A stretch of DNA of 64,000 nt from an uncultured Monoglobus sp. (GTDB taxonomy: Bacteria > Bacillota > Clostridia > Monoglobales > Monoglobaceae). Below are positions 1-8,380 of the stretch, piece after piece (the stretch's first letter is position 1; the number at the start of each line of letters is the position of its first letter). The position numbers and the translations under genes are program-made. The stretch spans positions 36,087-100,086 of the forward strand of contig CANQMT010000006.1 in NCBI GenBank assembly GCA_947625055.1, written 5' to 3'. Under the pieces are notes generated by a model that saw only the letters and a program-made list of their open reading frames with translations, had not been told where the DNA came from and searched no databases.

Positions 1-1
1 A

Positions 2-652
2 ATGATAACCCGCGGTCTCGGCAGCAGCAGCGCCGGAATTGTGGGCGGAGTCGTCGCGGCGAACAAGCTGTGCGGCGACAAGCTCAGCCTCGAGGAAATG
101 CTGCGCCTCGCGGCGGAGATCGAGGGGCATCCCGACAACGTGACGCCCGCTCTGGTCGGCGGCTTCACGGTCAACGTTATGACGAAGCACTCGGTCAGAT
201 ATGTCAAGACCGAGCTCGACGCCGACAAGCTTGCTTTCGCGGCGCTTGTCCCGGATTTTTATCTCCAGACAAAAAAGTCGCGCGAGGTGCTTCCGAAGTC
301 GGTCCCGCACAATGACGCGGCATACAACGTGGGCCACAGCGCTTTGCTGGCGGCGAGCCTGATCACGGAAAAGTATGAGAACATACGAACCGCGGTGGGA
401 GACAAGCTCCACCAGAACTACAGAAAGCGGCTTATCCCGAACATGGACAGCCTGTTTCGGCTGTGCTATTTAAAGGGCGCACTCGGCGTTTATTTAAGCG
501 GCGCGGGCCCGACGATCATCGCGATCGTTGACAAGTCGAACAAAAAGTTCGCCTGCGAGATAAGCGGTATACTTTTGAGCAAAATGAAGGAATGGAAGTT
601 ATATATGCTTGAGCCCGACAATGTGGGCGCGTGCATACTTGAGAATAATTAA
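2..652 (+). CDS. thrB: homoserine kinase (5' truncated by window edge)
   Basis: Phosphorylates L-homoserine to O-phosphohomoserine for threonine synthesis in the cytoplasm. The visible 216 residues begin inside the GHMP-kinase ATP-binding loop (RGLGSSSAG) and continue with IEGHPDNVTPALVGG, a homoserine kinase signature. The C-terminal GHMP motif LSGAGPT is near residue 165. The family is usually about 300 residues, so roughly the first 80 lie upstream of the window and the true start is not visible. The first ATG in this frame sits inside the motif and is not a start. lysC follows after 30 bp on the same strand, giving a threonine/aspartate-family unit. Confidence 0.95.
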   Translation: MITRGLGSSSAGIVGGVVAANKLCGDKLSLEEMLRLAAEIEGHPDNVTPALVGGFTVNVMTKHSVRYVKTELDADKLAFAALVPDFYLQTKKSREVLPKSVPHNDAAYNVGHSALLAASLITEKYENIRTAVGDKLHQNYRKRLIPNMDSLFRLCYLKGALGVYLSGAGPTIIAIVDKSNKKFACEISGILLSKMKEWKLYMLEPDNVGACILENN

Positions 653-682
653 AAAGCTAAGTACAAACCGGGAGGGATATTT

Positions 683-1888
683 TTGGCACTTATAGTACAG
701 AAATTCGGAGGCAGCTCCGTGGCCGACGCGGCCAAAGTCATGAACGTTGCGGAGCGCGTGACCGAAACATATAAGGCGGGAAATCAGGTGGTCGTGGTCG
801 TGTCCGCGCAGGGCGACACGACCGACGATCTGATCGAGAAAGCGAACGAGATCAATCCGAACGCCTCAAAGCGCGAGCTTGATATGCTGCTTTCAAGCGG
901 AGAGCAGATCTCGATAGCGCTCCTCGCGATGGCGATCGAGAGGATAGGCTGTCCGGTTATCTCGCTCACCGGCTGGCAGGCGGGTTTTAACACCAACAGC
1001 GTGTCGGGCGGCGCCCGAATAAAAAACATTGACACCGAGCGCATGCGCAGGGCGATCGACAAAAAGCGCATAGTGGTCGTGGCGGGCTTTCAGGGCCTTA
1101 ACAAATATGACGACATAACCACTCTGGGCCGGGGCGGCAGCGACACCTCGGCGGTCGCGATAGCGGCGGCGCTCCATGCCGACAAGTGCGAGATATACAC
1201 CGACGTTGACGGCGTTTACACCGCCGATCCGCGGATATGCGAAAACGCGAAGAAGCTTGACGAGATAACCTACGACGAGATGCTGGAGCTCGCCAGCCTC
1301 GGCGCCAACGTGCTTCACAACCGAAGCGTCGAGATGGCGAAAAAGTATAACGTGAAGCTTGAGGTAAGATCAAGCTTTGAGAAAGTTCCGGGCACTATTG
1401 TTAAGGAGGTAGTTAATATGGAAAAAATGTTGATAAGAGGCGTGACGCGCGACAACGACGTGGCGAGAATAGGCGTGATAGGACTTCAGCACACCCCCGG
1501 TGTGGCGTTCAGAATATTCTCCGAGCTCGCCAAGGAGCATATAAACGTTGATATGATACTCCAGTCGGTCGGACGCGGCGGCACGAAGGACATAGCCTTT
1601 ACCGTCACGCGCGAGAACGAGCCGAAAACGCTTGAAGTCCTCGAGGGCCTAAAGGACGTTTTGAAATATGAGAAGCTTGACCACAGAGACGACCTTTCAA
1701 AGGTTTCGATCGTGGGCGCGGGCATGGTCAACAATCCGGGCGTGGCGGCGAAAATGTTCGAGGCGCTCTATGACAACAACATTAACATCCATATGATCGC
1801 CACATCCGAGATCAAGGTGTCGGTTCTGATCAAGCTTGAAAACGCCGAAAAAGCGGTGAGAGTAATACACGACAGATTTATAGGCTGA
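683..1888 (+). CDS. lysC: aspartate kinase, alpha subunit
   Basis: Catalyses ATP-dependent phosphorylation of L-aspartate, the first step toward lysine, threonine and methionine. The 401 residues start with the kinase signature KFGGSSVAD (residue 7 on), followed by an amino-acid kinase domain to about residue 240 and two ACT regulatory domains (about 260-400), typical of feedback-inhibited enzymes. The start is a TTG at 683 with GGGAGG at 670-675 upstream; no better ATG exists at the conserved N-terminus. It sits 30 bp after thrB. An internal ribosome binding site and ATG mark a second in-frame start for a beta subunit, described separately. Confidence 0.96.
   Translation: MALIVQKFGGSSVADAAKVMNVAERVTETYKAGNQVVVVVSAQGDTTDDLIEKANEINPNASKRELDMLLSSGEQISIALLAMAIERIGCPVISLTGWQAGFNTNSVSGGARIKNIDTERMRRAIDKKRIVVVAGFQGLNKYDDITTLGRGGSDTSAVAIAAALHADKCEIYTDVDGVYTADPRICENAKKLDEITYDEMLELASLGANVLHNRSVEMAKKYNVKLEVRSSFEKVPGTIVKEVVNMEKMLIRGVTRDNDVARIGVIGLQHTPGVAFRIFSELAKEHINVDMILQSVGRGGTKDIAFTVTRENEPKTLEVLEGLKDVLKYEKLDHRDDLSKVSIVGAGMVNNPGVAAKMFEALYDNNINIHMIATSEIKVSVLIKLENAEKAVRVIHDRFIG
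1418..1888 (+). CDS. lysC: aspartate kinase beta subunit from internal in-frame start
   Basis: Inside lysC, AAGGAGGT at 1403-1410 lies 7 nt before ATG 1418, in frame with the main gene. Initiation there gives a 156-residue protein made of the two ACT domains only, beginning MEKMLIRGV. Bacillus subtilis aspartokinase II is known to be an alpha2beta2 enzyme whose beta subunit comes from exactly this kind of in-phase internal start, so the same arrangement is inferred here. The Shine-Dalgarno match is stronger than that of the full-length TTG start. Expression of the short form is not proven by sequence alone. Confidence 0.65.
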   Translation: MEKMLIRGVTRDNDVARIGVIGLQHTPGVAFRIFSELAKEHINVDMILQSVGRGGTKDIAFTVTRENEPKTLEVLEGLKDVLKYEKLDHRDDLSKVSIVGAGMVNNPGVAAKMFEALYDNNINIHMIATSEIKVSVLIKLENAEKAVRVIHDRFIG

Positions 1889-1899
1889 GATAATTTGCT

Positions 1900-1923
1900 G
1901 CGGCGTTTCCTGTGAAACGCCGC
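1900..1923 (+). terminator. hairpin after lysC, possible weak terminator
   Basis: A 10-bp perfect stem (GCGGCGTTTC paired with GAAACGCCGC, loop CTGT) lies 12 bp after the lysC stop. Only a short T-rich stretch (CTGTTT) follows, so it may attenuate rather than fully stop transcription into the SDR gene. Confidence 0.4.
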
Positions 1924-1946
1924 GGCTGTTTAAAAGAGGGGAAAGC

Positions 1947-2657
1947 ATGAAAACCGCATTGATAACCGGAGGCTCGCGCGGAATTGGCGCGGCGACAGCG
2001 CGCCGCTTCGCGAAGGAAGGCTTTCGGGTGATAATTAATTATAATAATTCGGAAGCGCGGGCAAAGGCTCTCGCCGCCGAGACGGGCGGGATCGCGATCC
2101 GCGCCGACGTGGGGAGCCCTGAGCAGGTCGCCGCAATGGCGGAGAAGATAACCGCGGAGCACGGCGCGCTTGACGTTATCGTAAACAACGCGGGGATAGC
2201 TCATTTCGGCCTGCTCACCGATATGAGCGAGGCCGAGTGGCAGAACCTCGTGAACATAAACTTAGGCGGCGCGTTCCGCGTCACCAAAGGCCTGATCAGG
2301 CCGATGATCGCGGCGGGGCGCGGCTGCGTGATAAACATATCCTCAATGTGGGGGCAGGTCGGCGCGTCCTGTGAGGCGGCGTATTCCGCGTCAAAGGCGG
2401 GGCTTATCGGTCTTACCAAGGCGCTCGCCAAGGAGCTTGGGCCGTCGGGCATACGCGTCAACTGCATAGCGCCCGGCGTGATCGACACCGAAATGAACGC
2501 CCGCCTCGACAGTGAGACTTTGGCGGAGCTTAAAGATGAGACTCCGCTCGGCGTGATCGGCAGCCCCGAAGACGTGGCGGACGCGGCGTATTTTCTTTAT
2601 GAGAACGGGTTTGTCACCGGTCAGGTGATAGGCGTGAACGGAGGATTTGTGATTTAG
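1947..2657 (+). CDS. SDR family oxidoreductase, FabG-like
   Basis: A 236-residue classical short-chain dehydrogenase/reductase. Visible features are the TGGSRGIG nucleotide-binding motif (residues 7-14), NNAG at 80-83, a catalytic serine near 133, and the YSASK active site with Tyr146 and Lys150. It resembles 3-oxoacyl-ACP reductase (FabG), but no fatty-acid synthesis genes are adjacent, so the substrate is uncertain. The ATG at 1947 is preceded by AGAGGGG. The next gene starts 8 bp after its stop with AGGAGG overlapping the stop region, so the two are probably co-transcribed. Confidence 0.88.
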   Translation: MKTALITGGSRGIGAATARRFAKEGFRVIINYNNSEARAKALAAETGGIAIRADVGSPEQVAAMAEKITAEHGALDVIVNNAGIAHFGLLTDMSEAEWQNLVNINLGGAFRVTKGLIRPMIAAGRGCVINISSMWGQVGASCEAAYSASKAGLIGLTKALAKELGPSGIRVNCIAPGVIDTEMNARLDSETLAELKDETPLGVIGSPEDVADAAYFLYENGFVTGQVIGVNGGFVI

Positions 2658-2665
2658 GAGGAGCT

Positions 2666-3832
2666 ATGGAATATATAGGAGCGGTTTTCGGCGGCGGCAT
2701 AACGCGGGCTGTGATAAGCAATCCCGCGAAAAAATCTGCGGAAATAAAAAAGGCTGTGATAACGCTCAAAAGCATTGGCGGAGCCGAAAAATACCAGATC
2801 GAGACGTTCACCGAAAGGCAGGCCTTCCACAAAAACGTTGAAAAGACGGATATAGCGGCCGAGGCGGAGCGGATAATGACCGAGGGCGGCTTTCGCCAGC
2901 TTGACGCGTGGAGCGAAAGCGCGTATTATCTGCTGAAGGTCTCAAAAAAGGGCAAAACGTCGCTTACCAAAAAACGACTCGCCGATAAAAAGGGGCCGGC
3001 CGGCGCCGAGGGCAATAACCGCCAAAAGAAATATCTCTTGGGCGGCGGCGGGGAGATCCCGCCGCTGGTTGATCTGGGAGTTATGACAAAGGACGGCCAC
3101 GTCGTCAGCGCAATGTATGACAAGTACCGCCAGATCAACCGCTTTGTCGAGATAATAGACGACGCTCTGGGCGGCGATCCGCCAAAGGAGCTTAACGTGA
3201 TCGACTTCGGCTGCGGCAAGTCTTACCTGACGTTTGTGGTGTATTATTACCTGACCGAGGTCAAGGGGATCAGGGCGAATATTACGGGGCTTGACCTCAA
3301 GGCCGACGTGATCAGAAAATGCGGCGCGCTCGCCGAAAAATACGGTTATAAAAATCTTTCGTTCGAGGTCGGCGACATAAACGGATACAGGCCTAAGGCA
3401 AAGCCCGATATGGTGATCGCTCTCCATGCCTGCGACACGGCGACGGACTACGCGCTGTATAACGCGGTCTTATGGGGCGCGGAGCGCATAATCTCGGTGC
3501 CCTGCTGCCAGCACGAGCTGAACGGTCAGATAAAAACGGATAATTTATCGGCGCTCACCGACTACGGCCTGATCAAGGAGCGGTTCTCGGCCCTCGCCAC
3601 CGACGCGGTCCGCGGCAAGCTGCTTGAGTATATGGGGTATAAGGTGCAGATGCTGGAGTTTGTGGATTTTTCCCACTCGCCCAAAAACCTACTGATCCGC
3701 GCGGTGAAGCGGAACGTCCCGAAGCAGAAGCGCGAAGAGTCGCTCAAACGCGCCGAAGCGCTGATAAAAGAATTTAATTTCGACCCGACCCTGTATCGCC
3801 TGCTGGCGAAACAGGCGGTTGATATTTTATAA
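2666..3832 (+). CDS. class I SAM-dependent methyltransferase (Methyltransf_32-like)
   Basis: A 388-residue cytoplasmic protein with SAM-binding motif I VIDFGCGKSYLTF at about residues 178-190, preceded by a long N-terminal region with a Lys-rich segment around 94-122. The IDFGCGKSY form of the motif is typical of the Methyltransf_32 family, whose members may act on RNA or protein. The substrate cannot be read from sequence. A Cys-containing VPCCQHE motif follows the Rossmann core. AGGAGG precedes the ATG, 8 bp after the SDR gene. Its 3' end carries the predicted promoter for the next two genes. Confidence 0.8.
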   Translation: MEYIGAVFGGGITRAVISNPAKKSAEIKKAVITLKSIGGAEKYQIETFTERQAFHKNVEKTDIAAEAERIMTEGGFRQLDAWSESAYYLLKVSKKGKTSLTKKRLADKKGPAGAEGNNRQKKYLLGGGGEIPPLVDLGVMTKDGHVVSAMYDKYRQINRFVEIIDDALGGDPPKELNVIDFGCGKSYLTFVVYYYLTEVKGIRANITGLDLKADVIRKCGALAEKYGYKNLSFEVGDINGYRPKAKPDMVIALHACDTATDYALYNAVLWGAERIISVPCCQHELNGQIKTDNLSALTDYGLIKERFSALATDAVRGKLLEYMGYKVQMLEFVDFSHSPKNLLIRAVKRNVPKQKREESLKRAEALIKEFNFDPTLYRLLAKQAVDIL

Positions 3833-3847
3833 AAAATCTGATACAAT
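3819..3847 (+). promoter_or_regulatory. sigma-A-type promoter for mntA-hepT
   Basis: TTGATA (3819-3824), 17-bp spacer, TACAAT (3842-3847). It overlaps the last codons of the methyltransferase gene and lies 18 bp before the antitoxin start, so the toxin-antitoxin pair can be transcribed on its own. Confidence 0.6.
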
Positions 3848-3864
3848 ATACCCGAGGTGATAAT

Positions 3865-4164
3865 ATGTCAAAAGTTTATTCGGTCGCCGATATAAAAACG
3901 GCGCTCAATCCCGTTCTCAAAGATTACGGCGTTAAAAGCGCTGTGCTTTTCGGCTCTTATGTCAGCGGAGCCGCGAACGAAAACAGCGACGTGGATCTGC
4001 TGCTCGACAGCGGACTCAGAGGGCTTAAATTTGTTGACCTTATCGAGGCGATCAGAATCACGCTCGATAAAGAGGTAGACGTTTTTGACGTGACGCATAT
4101 TATACCCGATTCAAGAATATCATCCGAAATCAGCGCAAAAGGGGTCAAGATATATGAAGAATAA
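3865..4164 (+). CDS. mntA: MntA-type nucleotidyltransferase antitoxin
   Basis: A 99-residue minimal nucleotidyltransferase. The GSx10DxD signature is clear: Gly30-Ser31 then Asp42 and Asp44, with a third acidic site in KEVDVFD near residue 72. In characterised MntA/HepT systems the MntA protein neutralises HepT by transferring AMP groups to a tyrosine in its RX4HxY motif. GAGGTGAT precedes the ATG. The downstream hepT start overlaps this gene by 11 nt, the usual coupled layout. The pair is more AT-rich than its neighbours and lies next to repeats, which fits acquisition as a mobile module. Confidence 0.85.
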   Translation: MSKVYSVADIKTALNPVLKDYGVKSAVLFGSYVSGAANENSDVDLLLDSGLRGLKFVDLIEAIRITLDKEVDVFDVTHIIPDSRISSEISAKGVKIYEE

Positions 4165-4486
4165 GATAATTGTCGGAAAAATGATCAAGTATATAGAAAA
4201 AATTATTGCATACACCGAGGGTGTTTCCTACGATGATTTTTCAAAAAATTCGATCCTTGTTGAGGATTGCATATTTAATCTCGGACAGTTGGGCGAACTG
4301 TCAAACAAAACGGACAAGGATTTTGAGGCGGAAAACAGCGGGATCCCGTGGCGCACAATGTACGGCTTGAGAAATAAAATTGTGCATGATTATGAGGGCG
4401 TGAATTTGGTTCTGATTTGGGATATAATAAAAAATGATCTTCCCGAGCTTAAAAATGCGTTAAGCGATCTGTATAAACGAATTTGA
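4154..4486 (+). CDS. hepT: HepT-like ribonuclease toxin (DUF86)
   Basis: A 110-residue HEPN-family protein. The catalytic RX4HxY motif is intact: Arg73-NKIV-His78-D-Tyr80. HEPN toxins cleave RNA, and Tyr80 is the expected AMP-acceptor for the partner nucleotidyltransferase. Its start lies within the 3' end of mntA (11-nt overlap), implying translational coupling. No clear terminator follows; the gene runs into a palindromic repeat region. All key residues are present, so the toxin is probably active when not modified. Confidence 0.85.
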   Translation: MKNKIIVGKMIKYIEKIIAYTEGVSYDDFSKNSILVEDCIFNLGQLGELSNKTDKDFEAENSGIPWRTMYGLRNKIVHDYEGVNLVLIWDIIKNDLPELKNALSDLYKRI

Positions 4487-4501
4487 AAACGTTGCCATAA
4501 T

Positions 4502-4768
4502 TTAATTGATGATTAAAATATCGCCCGGATTTGGCGCCGAAGGCGACTGAGAGGGAGGTAACATAGATACTAGGAAATAGGCTATAGGTACTAGACGTAT
4601 GACGCGGGAATATAGCAATAAATTTCGCCTAATCATATCCGCGTAGTCACTATTCACTACATTCGTAGGGCGGCTTGCCCACAAGCCGCCCGCCGGATGT
4701 GGGCATCCGGCCATACAACATGTGCAGGGCAAGCGGGCGGATAATATCCGCCCCTACGGTGTTCTGAG
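4502..4768. repeat. dispersed palindromic repeat cluster
   Basis: No gene is supported here. The stretch contains a GACTGAGAGGG tract, TAG-rich repeats (CTAGGAAATAGG and similar, about 4568-4600), a GGGCGGCTTGCCCACAAGC palindrome near 4668-4690, a GCCGGATGTGGGCATCCGGC palindrome, and one minus-orientation copy (4734-4757) of the element with core GGCGGATATTATCCGCC found elsewhere in the window. Confidence 0.75.
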
Positions 4769-5641
4769 CTATTTCTCATTCAAAAGGACGGTTTTATAGT
4801 CGCCCAATTTTGATTTTTCCTCTTTGGAGAGCTCCGGATATTTGGGGTCGATGTCCTCGAGGGTCTCAAGCAGGATTTTTGTCACTATGTAGCGCGTAAG
4901 CCATTTTCTGTCGGCGGGCAGAACGTACCACGGCGCGGTTTTTGTTGCGGTGGCGTTTATCGCGTCCTCAAACGCCTCGCGGTACTCGTCCCACTTGGCG
5001 CGCTCCTTAAGGTCGCTGCTTGAAAACTTCCAATTTTTGGCGGGGTTATCTATGCGCTCTAAAAAGCGCTCCTTCTGTTTGTCGGCCGAGACATTGAGGA
5101 ATATTTTCACGATTCTGTATCCGTTGTCGCTTAGATACTCCTCGTAATTGTTGATCTGACGGTAGCGTTTTTTGAAAAATTCCTTCTCGTCCATATCAAT
5201 GCAGCGCTTCGGCATGTTGTAGCCCTTATAATATTTGTTGACCTTAACGGTCAGAACGTCCTCATAGTGCGAGCGGTTCATGATCCCGATATAGCCGCGT
5301 TCCGGGACCGCTTTCTCGATCCTCCACAAAAATCCGTGCGCGAGCTCCGTCGAGGTCGGCTGCTTGAACGAGTGAACGATGACGCCCTGGGGATTTATTC
5401 CGCTCATAACGTGCTTTATCGTGCTGTCCTTGCCCGCGGCGTCGATCGCCTGGAGGATTATGAGCAGCCCTTCTTTGCTCTCGGCGTAAAGCCTGCTCTG
5501 GAGCTCCTCCAGCTTTGGCAGCATTTCACGAGTCTTTTGGATCGTTTCCTGCTTGTCAAGCTTGTACTCCTTGCCGTTGGTCGATATTTTTTTAAGATCA
5601 AGCTTTTTTTCGCCGTCGTACCTAAAATCTTTGATTTTCAT
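4769..5641 (-). CDS. ppk2: polyphosphate kinase 2 family protein
   Basis: A 290-residue PPK2 family enzyme, which uses polyphosphate to phosphorylate nucleotides. The Walker A-like motif DAAGKDST lies at residues 67-74, and the conserved MNRSHYEDVL and DMDEKEFFKKRYRQINNYEE blocks follow. Length and motifs match single-domain PPK2 enzymes; whether it prefers AMP, ADP or other nucleotides cannot be decided. The start has AAAGGAG upstream and a good promoter. It is transcribed alone, away from the HepT operon. Together with the membrane pyrophosphatase at 14.4 kb it points to use of phosphoanhydrides as an energy reserve. Confidence 0.9.
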   Translation of the reverse strand: MKIKDFRYDGEKKLDLKKISTNGKEYKLDKQETIQKTREMLPKLEELQSRLYAESKEGLLIILQAIDAAGKDSTIKHVMSGINPQGVIVHSFKQPTSTELAHGFLWRIEKAVPERGYIGIMNRSHYEDVLTVKVNKYYKGYNMPKRCIDMDEKEFFKKRYRQINNYEEYLSDNGYRIVKIFLNVSADKQKERFLERIDNPAKNWKFSSSDLKERAKWDEYREAFEDAINATATKTAPWYVLPADRKWLTRYIVTKILLETLEDIDPKYPELSKEEKSKLGDYKTVLLNEK

Positions 5642-5673
5642 TGTGACACACTCCTTTTATATAATATATTAAT

Positions 5674-5702
5674 ATTTTATATCTTATTTTAATAAATGTC
5701 AA
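5674..5702 (-). promoter_or_regulatory. promoter for ppk2
   Basis: Read on the minus strand: TTGACA (5702-5697), 17-bp spacer, TAAAAT (5679-5674), about 33 bp before the ppk2 start codon. Confidence 0.65.
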
Positions 5703-5710
5703 TATAATTA

Positions 5711-5744
5711 AAGCGTTCGTTTAAAAATCAATAAACGAACGCTT
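5711..5744 (-). terminator. 13-bp hairpin between M23 gene and ppk2
   Basis: A perfect 13-bp stem (AAGCGTTCGTTTA and its complement, 8-nt loop) lies downstream of the M23 gene on its own strand. The run of U residues is weak (TTTAATTAT), so it is a probable rather than certain terminator. Confidence 0.5.
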
Positions 5745-5812
5745 AATAATAACGGGTTTTAGTCTATGATCATTGTTTCAAAGTTTTTTCGTTTTGTAAA
5801 AAATGGAAAATT

Positions 5813-6796
5813 CTAATCTATGATCATTGTCTCAATATCCTCTCCGTCGGTGTAGGGATCGGGAGTATATGCCGTGGATGAGGCAGCGGTTTCATCTGCG
5901 GCGGATGCGCCGCCGGGATTTTCCGTTCCTGCCGGCTGCGAATTTGCTGCGGCGGGTTCATCGCTTTCCTCGGGCTTCACATAATCGACTTCCTCAAAGG
6001 CTACGAATTCCTTCGGGTCAAGAGGCTCGTTGTCTTTTCTTATCTCAAAGTGCAGATGCGGCTCATCATTTTGTTCGGAAACCGCCGTGCTGCCCACTTT
6101 GCCCAGGGTGTCGCCCATTTTTATTTCGGATCCGATCGGCAGGTCGGACACGTCTTTAAGGTTTGAATAAACGCTGTCTATCCCGCCGTCGCTGTGGTGC
6201 AGTACGACCGTTGTCCCGAGCAGGCTGTCCTCGTAGACTTTTTTAAGCGTTCCGTCCTTTATGGCGGTGACGATCGTGTCGGGGTTTGCGCCGATATCGA
6301 CGCCGCAGTGGGCGCGCCAGTCCTTCATGGTTTCGGAATAGACCAGATCATCAGCAGAATAATCCTTGATTATTCTGCCCGAAACCGGGGGCTGACAGAG
6401 ATCCGCCGCGGGCTGAGAGCCGGCAGCGGTCTCGGCGCTGCCCGGGGAAGCCGACGCGGGCGCGGCGGTCGGCCTCGCCGTGGGCATCAGCGCGTCGTCT
6501 TTGTCGCTTTGCGGAACGGCGTCCGCGTTGGCGGGAACTGCCGCGGCGTAGGGCGCGGGAGTTGAATAGACCGAGCCGGTCTCGATACGCTTGTTTTTGT
6601 CCGGGTCGGGCATGATCGAGCTTAGTATTGCATAAATCCCAATGGCGGTGACCGCAAGCAAAAGGATTATGTAAAATCCTTTTCTCTTGGCGGAAACCGC
6701 GGCGTTTTGCTCGTCGGCCTTCGGAGGCTCCGTGATAGGTCTGCGGTCGTAATTGTCGCCGCGTTTGCTTTTGTCGTCGTGGTTTTTGTTGTTCAT
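5813..6796 (-). CDS. membrane-anchored M23 peptidase-domain protein, SpoIIQ-like
   Basis: A 327-residue protein with one N-terminal membrane segment (about 41-61), an Ala/Pro-rich linker (70-135) and an M23/LytM domain (about 140-265). The metal ligands are intact: H163xxxD167 and the H247xH249 motif, so endopeptidase activity on peptidoglycan is possible. The layout resembles clostridial SpoIIQ, a forespore protein of the engulfment channel, but no SpoIIIA genes are visible, so this is an inference. A disordered acidic tail follows. ATG 6796 is chosen because GAGGTGA sits 4 nt upstream; a longer frame start lacks this. The last six codons are repeated in frame after the stop (see findings). 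Confidence 0.85.
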   Translation of the reverse strand: MNNKNHDDKSKRGDNYDRRPITEPPKADEQNAAVSAKRKGFYIILLLAVTAIGIYAILSSIMPDPDKNKRIETGSVYSTPAPYAAAVPANADAVPQSDKDDALMPTARPTAAPASASPGSAETAAGSQPAADLCQPPVSGRIIKDYSADDLVYSETMKDWRAHCGVDIGANPDTIVTAIKDGTLKKVYEDSLLGTTVVLHHSDGGIDSVYSNLKDVSDLPIGSEIKMGDTLGKVGSTAVSEQNDEPHLHFEIRKDNEPLDPKEFVAFEEVDYVKPEESDEPAAANSQPAGTENPGGASAADETAASSTAYTPDPYTDGEDIETMIID

Positions 6797-6889
6797 TTTA
6801 TCACCTCGCTTAAAGTTTTGCCCAAGCTTACCCGAATAATACATAAATTCCAAAATATTTTAAAATATTTGATTTGGTTAAAATCGGTA

Positions 6890-6918
6890 TTGTAAAAATT
6901 AAATAATTGTGTTATAAT
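6890..6918 (+). promoter_or_regulatory. promoter for glmU-pth-mfd
   Basis: TTGTAA (6890-6895), 17-bp spacer, TATAAT (6913-6918), 42 bp before the glmU ATG. Confidence 0.65.
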
Positions 6919-6960
6919 ACATAAATTAATTACGAAATATTATATTTGGGAGGATCAAAA

Positions 6961-8355
6961 ATGAACTTATACAGCATTATCCTCGCCGCGGGCGAGGGCA
7001 AGAGAATGAAGTCGAACATAGCGAAGCCGCTTCAGCAGGCGGCGGGCAAGGCCTTGGTCGAGTGGGTGGTCGACACCGCCGAGGAGGCGGGCAGCGACGA
7101 GAATATTGTCGTCATAGGCCACAAGGCCGAGGACATGAAGGCGTATCTGGGCGGCAGAGTCAAATACGCGCTCCAGCGCGAGCAGCTCGGCACCGGCCAT
7201 GCCGTGATGCAGGGTATAGAGCTTCTTAAAAATATCGAGGGCACGGTCATGGTGCTCTACGGAGACGCGCCGCTGATCCAGGCCGACACTTTAAAGCGCG
7301 TCCGCGAGGATCATATCAAGAAAAAGCGCGCCGCCACGGTTATCACCGCGTATATCGACGATCCCTACGGCTACGGCAGGATCGTCCGCGAGCAGGGCGA
7401 GATAGTGAAGATCGTCGAGCAGAAGGACGCCGACGAGGACGAGCAGGAGATAAAGGAGATCAATTCCGGAATGTACTTTTTTGATATCCAGAAGCTCCGC
7501 GCGGCCTTGAAGCGCATCACCAACAAAAACGCTCAGGGCGAGTATTATATAACCGACGTTATTGAGATCATGCTCGGCGACGGCGACAAAGTCGGCGCGT
7601 ATGTGACCGAGCTTGAGCAGATCCTGGGCGTTAACGACAAGCTGCAGCTCGCGCAGGTGGGCAAGATACTGAACCGCCGCAAGGCCGTTGAGCTGATGCT
7701 CGGCGGAGTCACGATAATAGATCCCGACAAGGTTCAGATCACAGCCAATGTCAAGGTGGGCAGAGACACGATCCTGTATCCGGGCACCGTGCTCGAGGGC
7801 AATACTGTGATCGGCGAGAACTGCGTTATCGGTTCGGACACATCGCTTAAAAACTGCGTTGTGGGCGACAACACGACGGTCCTGAAAAGCGTGGGAATAG
7901 ACAGCACGATAGGCTCCGAGACCAACGTGGGCCCGTTCGCCTATTTAAGACCCGGCACAAAGATCGGTTCCGACGTGAAGATCGGCGATTTTGTCGAGGT
8001 CAAGAATTCCACTATCGATGACGGAACAAAGGTCGCGCACCTGACGTATATCGGCGACGCCGACGTGGGCAAGCGCGTAAACTTCGGCTGCGGCACCGTG
8101 GTCGTTAACTATGACGGCGAGAACAAGCACCGCACGATCATTGAGGACGACTGCTTTATCGGCTGCAACACCAATCTGGTGTCCCCCGTGACAGTGCGCC
8201 ACGGAGCCTACACCGCCGCGGGCTCGACCATAACCGACGAGGTCCCGCCCGAGTCGCTTGCGATCGCCCGCTCAAAGCAGGTGGTCAAGGAGCAGTGGAC
8301 GGTCAACAGGAAAAAGGAAAAGAAATCCAAAAAGAGCAAAAAGCAGGACAAATAA
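6961..8355 (+). CDS. glmU: bifunctional GlmU: GlcNAc-1-P uridyltransferase / GlcN-1-P acetyltransferase
   Basis: Makes UDP-GlcNAc for cell-wall synthesis in two steps: acetylation of glucosamine-1-phosphate and uridylation. The N-terminal pyrophosphorylase domain starts with LAAGEGKRM (residues 8-16); the C-terminal half (about 250-450) is a left-handed beta-helix of hexapeptide repeats, with the acetyltransferase region VVNYDGENKHRT and GCNTNLVSPV. The tail is Lys-rich. ATG 6961 is preferred over an upstream TTG because GGGAGG (6948-6953) fits it. It heads a conserved Firmicutes cluster with pth and mfd. Length (464) is normal for the family. Confidence 0.96.
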   Translation: MNLYSIILAAGEGKRMKSNIAKPLQQAAGKALVEWVVDTAEEAGSDENIVVIGHKAEDMKAYLGGRVKYALQREQLGTGHAVMQGIELLKNIEGTVMVLYGDAPLIQADTLKRVREDHIKKKRAATVITAYIDDPYGYGRIVREQGEIVKIVEQKDADEDEQEIKEINSGMYFFDIQKLRAALKRITNKNAQGEYYITDVIEIMLGDGDKVGAYVTELEQILGVNDKLQLAQVGKILNRRKAVELMLGGVTIIDPDKVQITANVKVGRDTILYPGTVLEGNTVIGENCVIGSDTSLKNCVVGDNTTVLKSVGIDSTIGSETNVGPFAYLRPGTKIGSDVKIGDFVEVKNSTIDDGTKVAHLTYIGDADVGKRVNFGCGTVVVNYDGENKHRTIIEDDCFIGCNTNLVSPVTVRHGAYTAAGSTITDEVPPESLAIARSKQVVKEQWTVNRKKEKKSKKSKKQDK

Positions 8356-8380
8356 AATATATTAAAGAGGTAAGCGTAAT

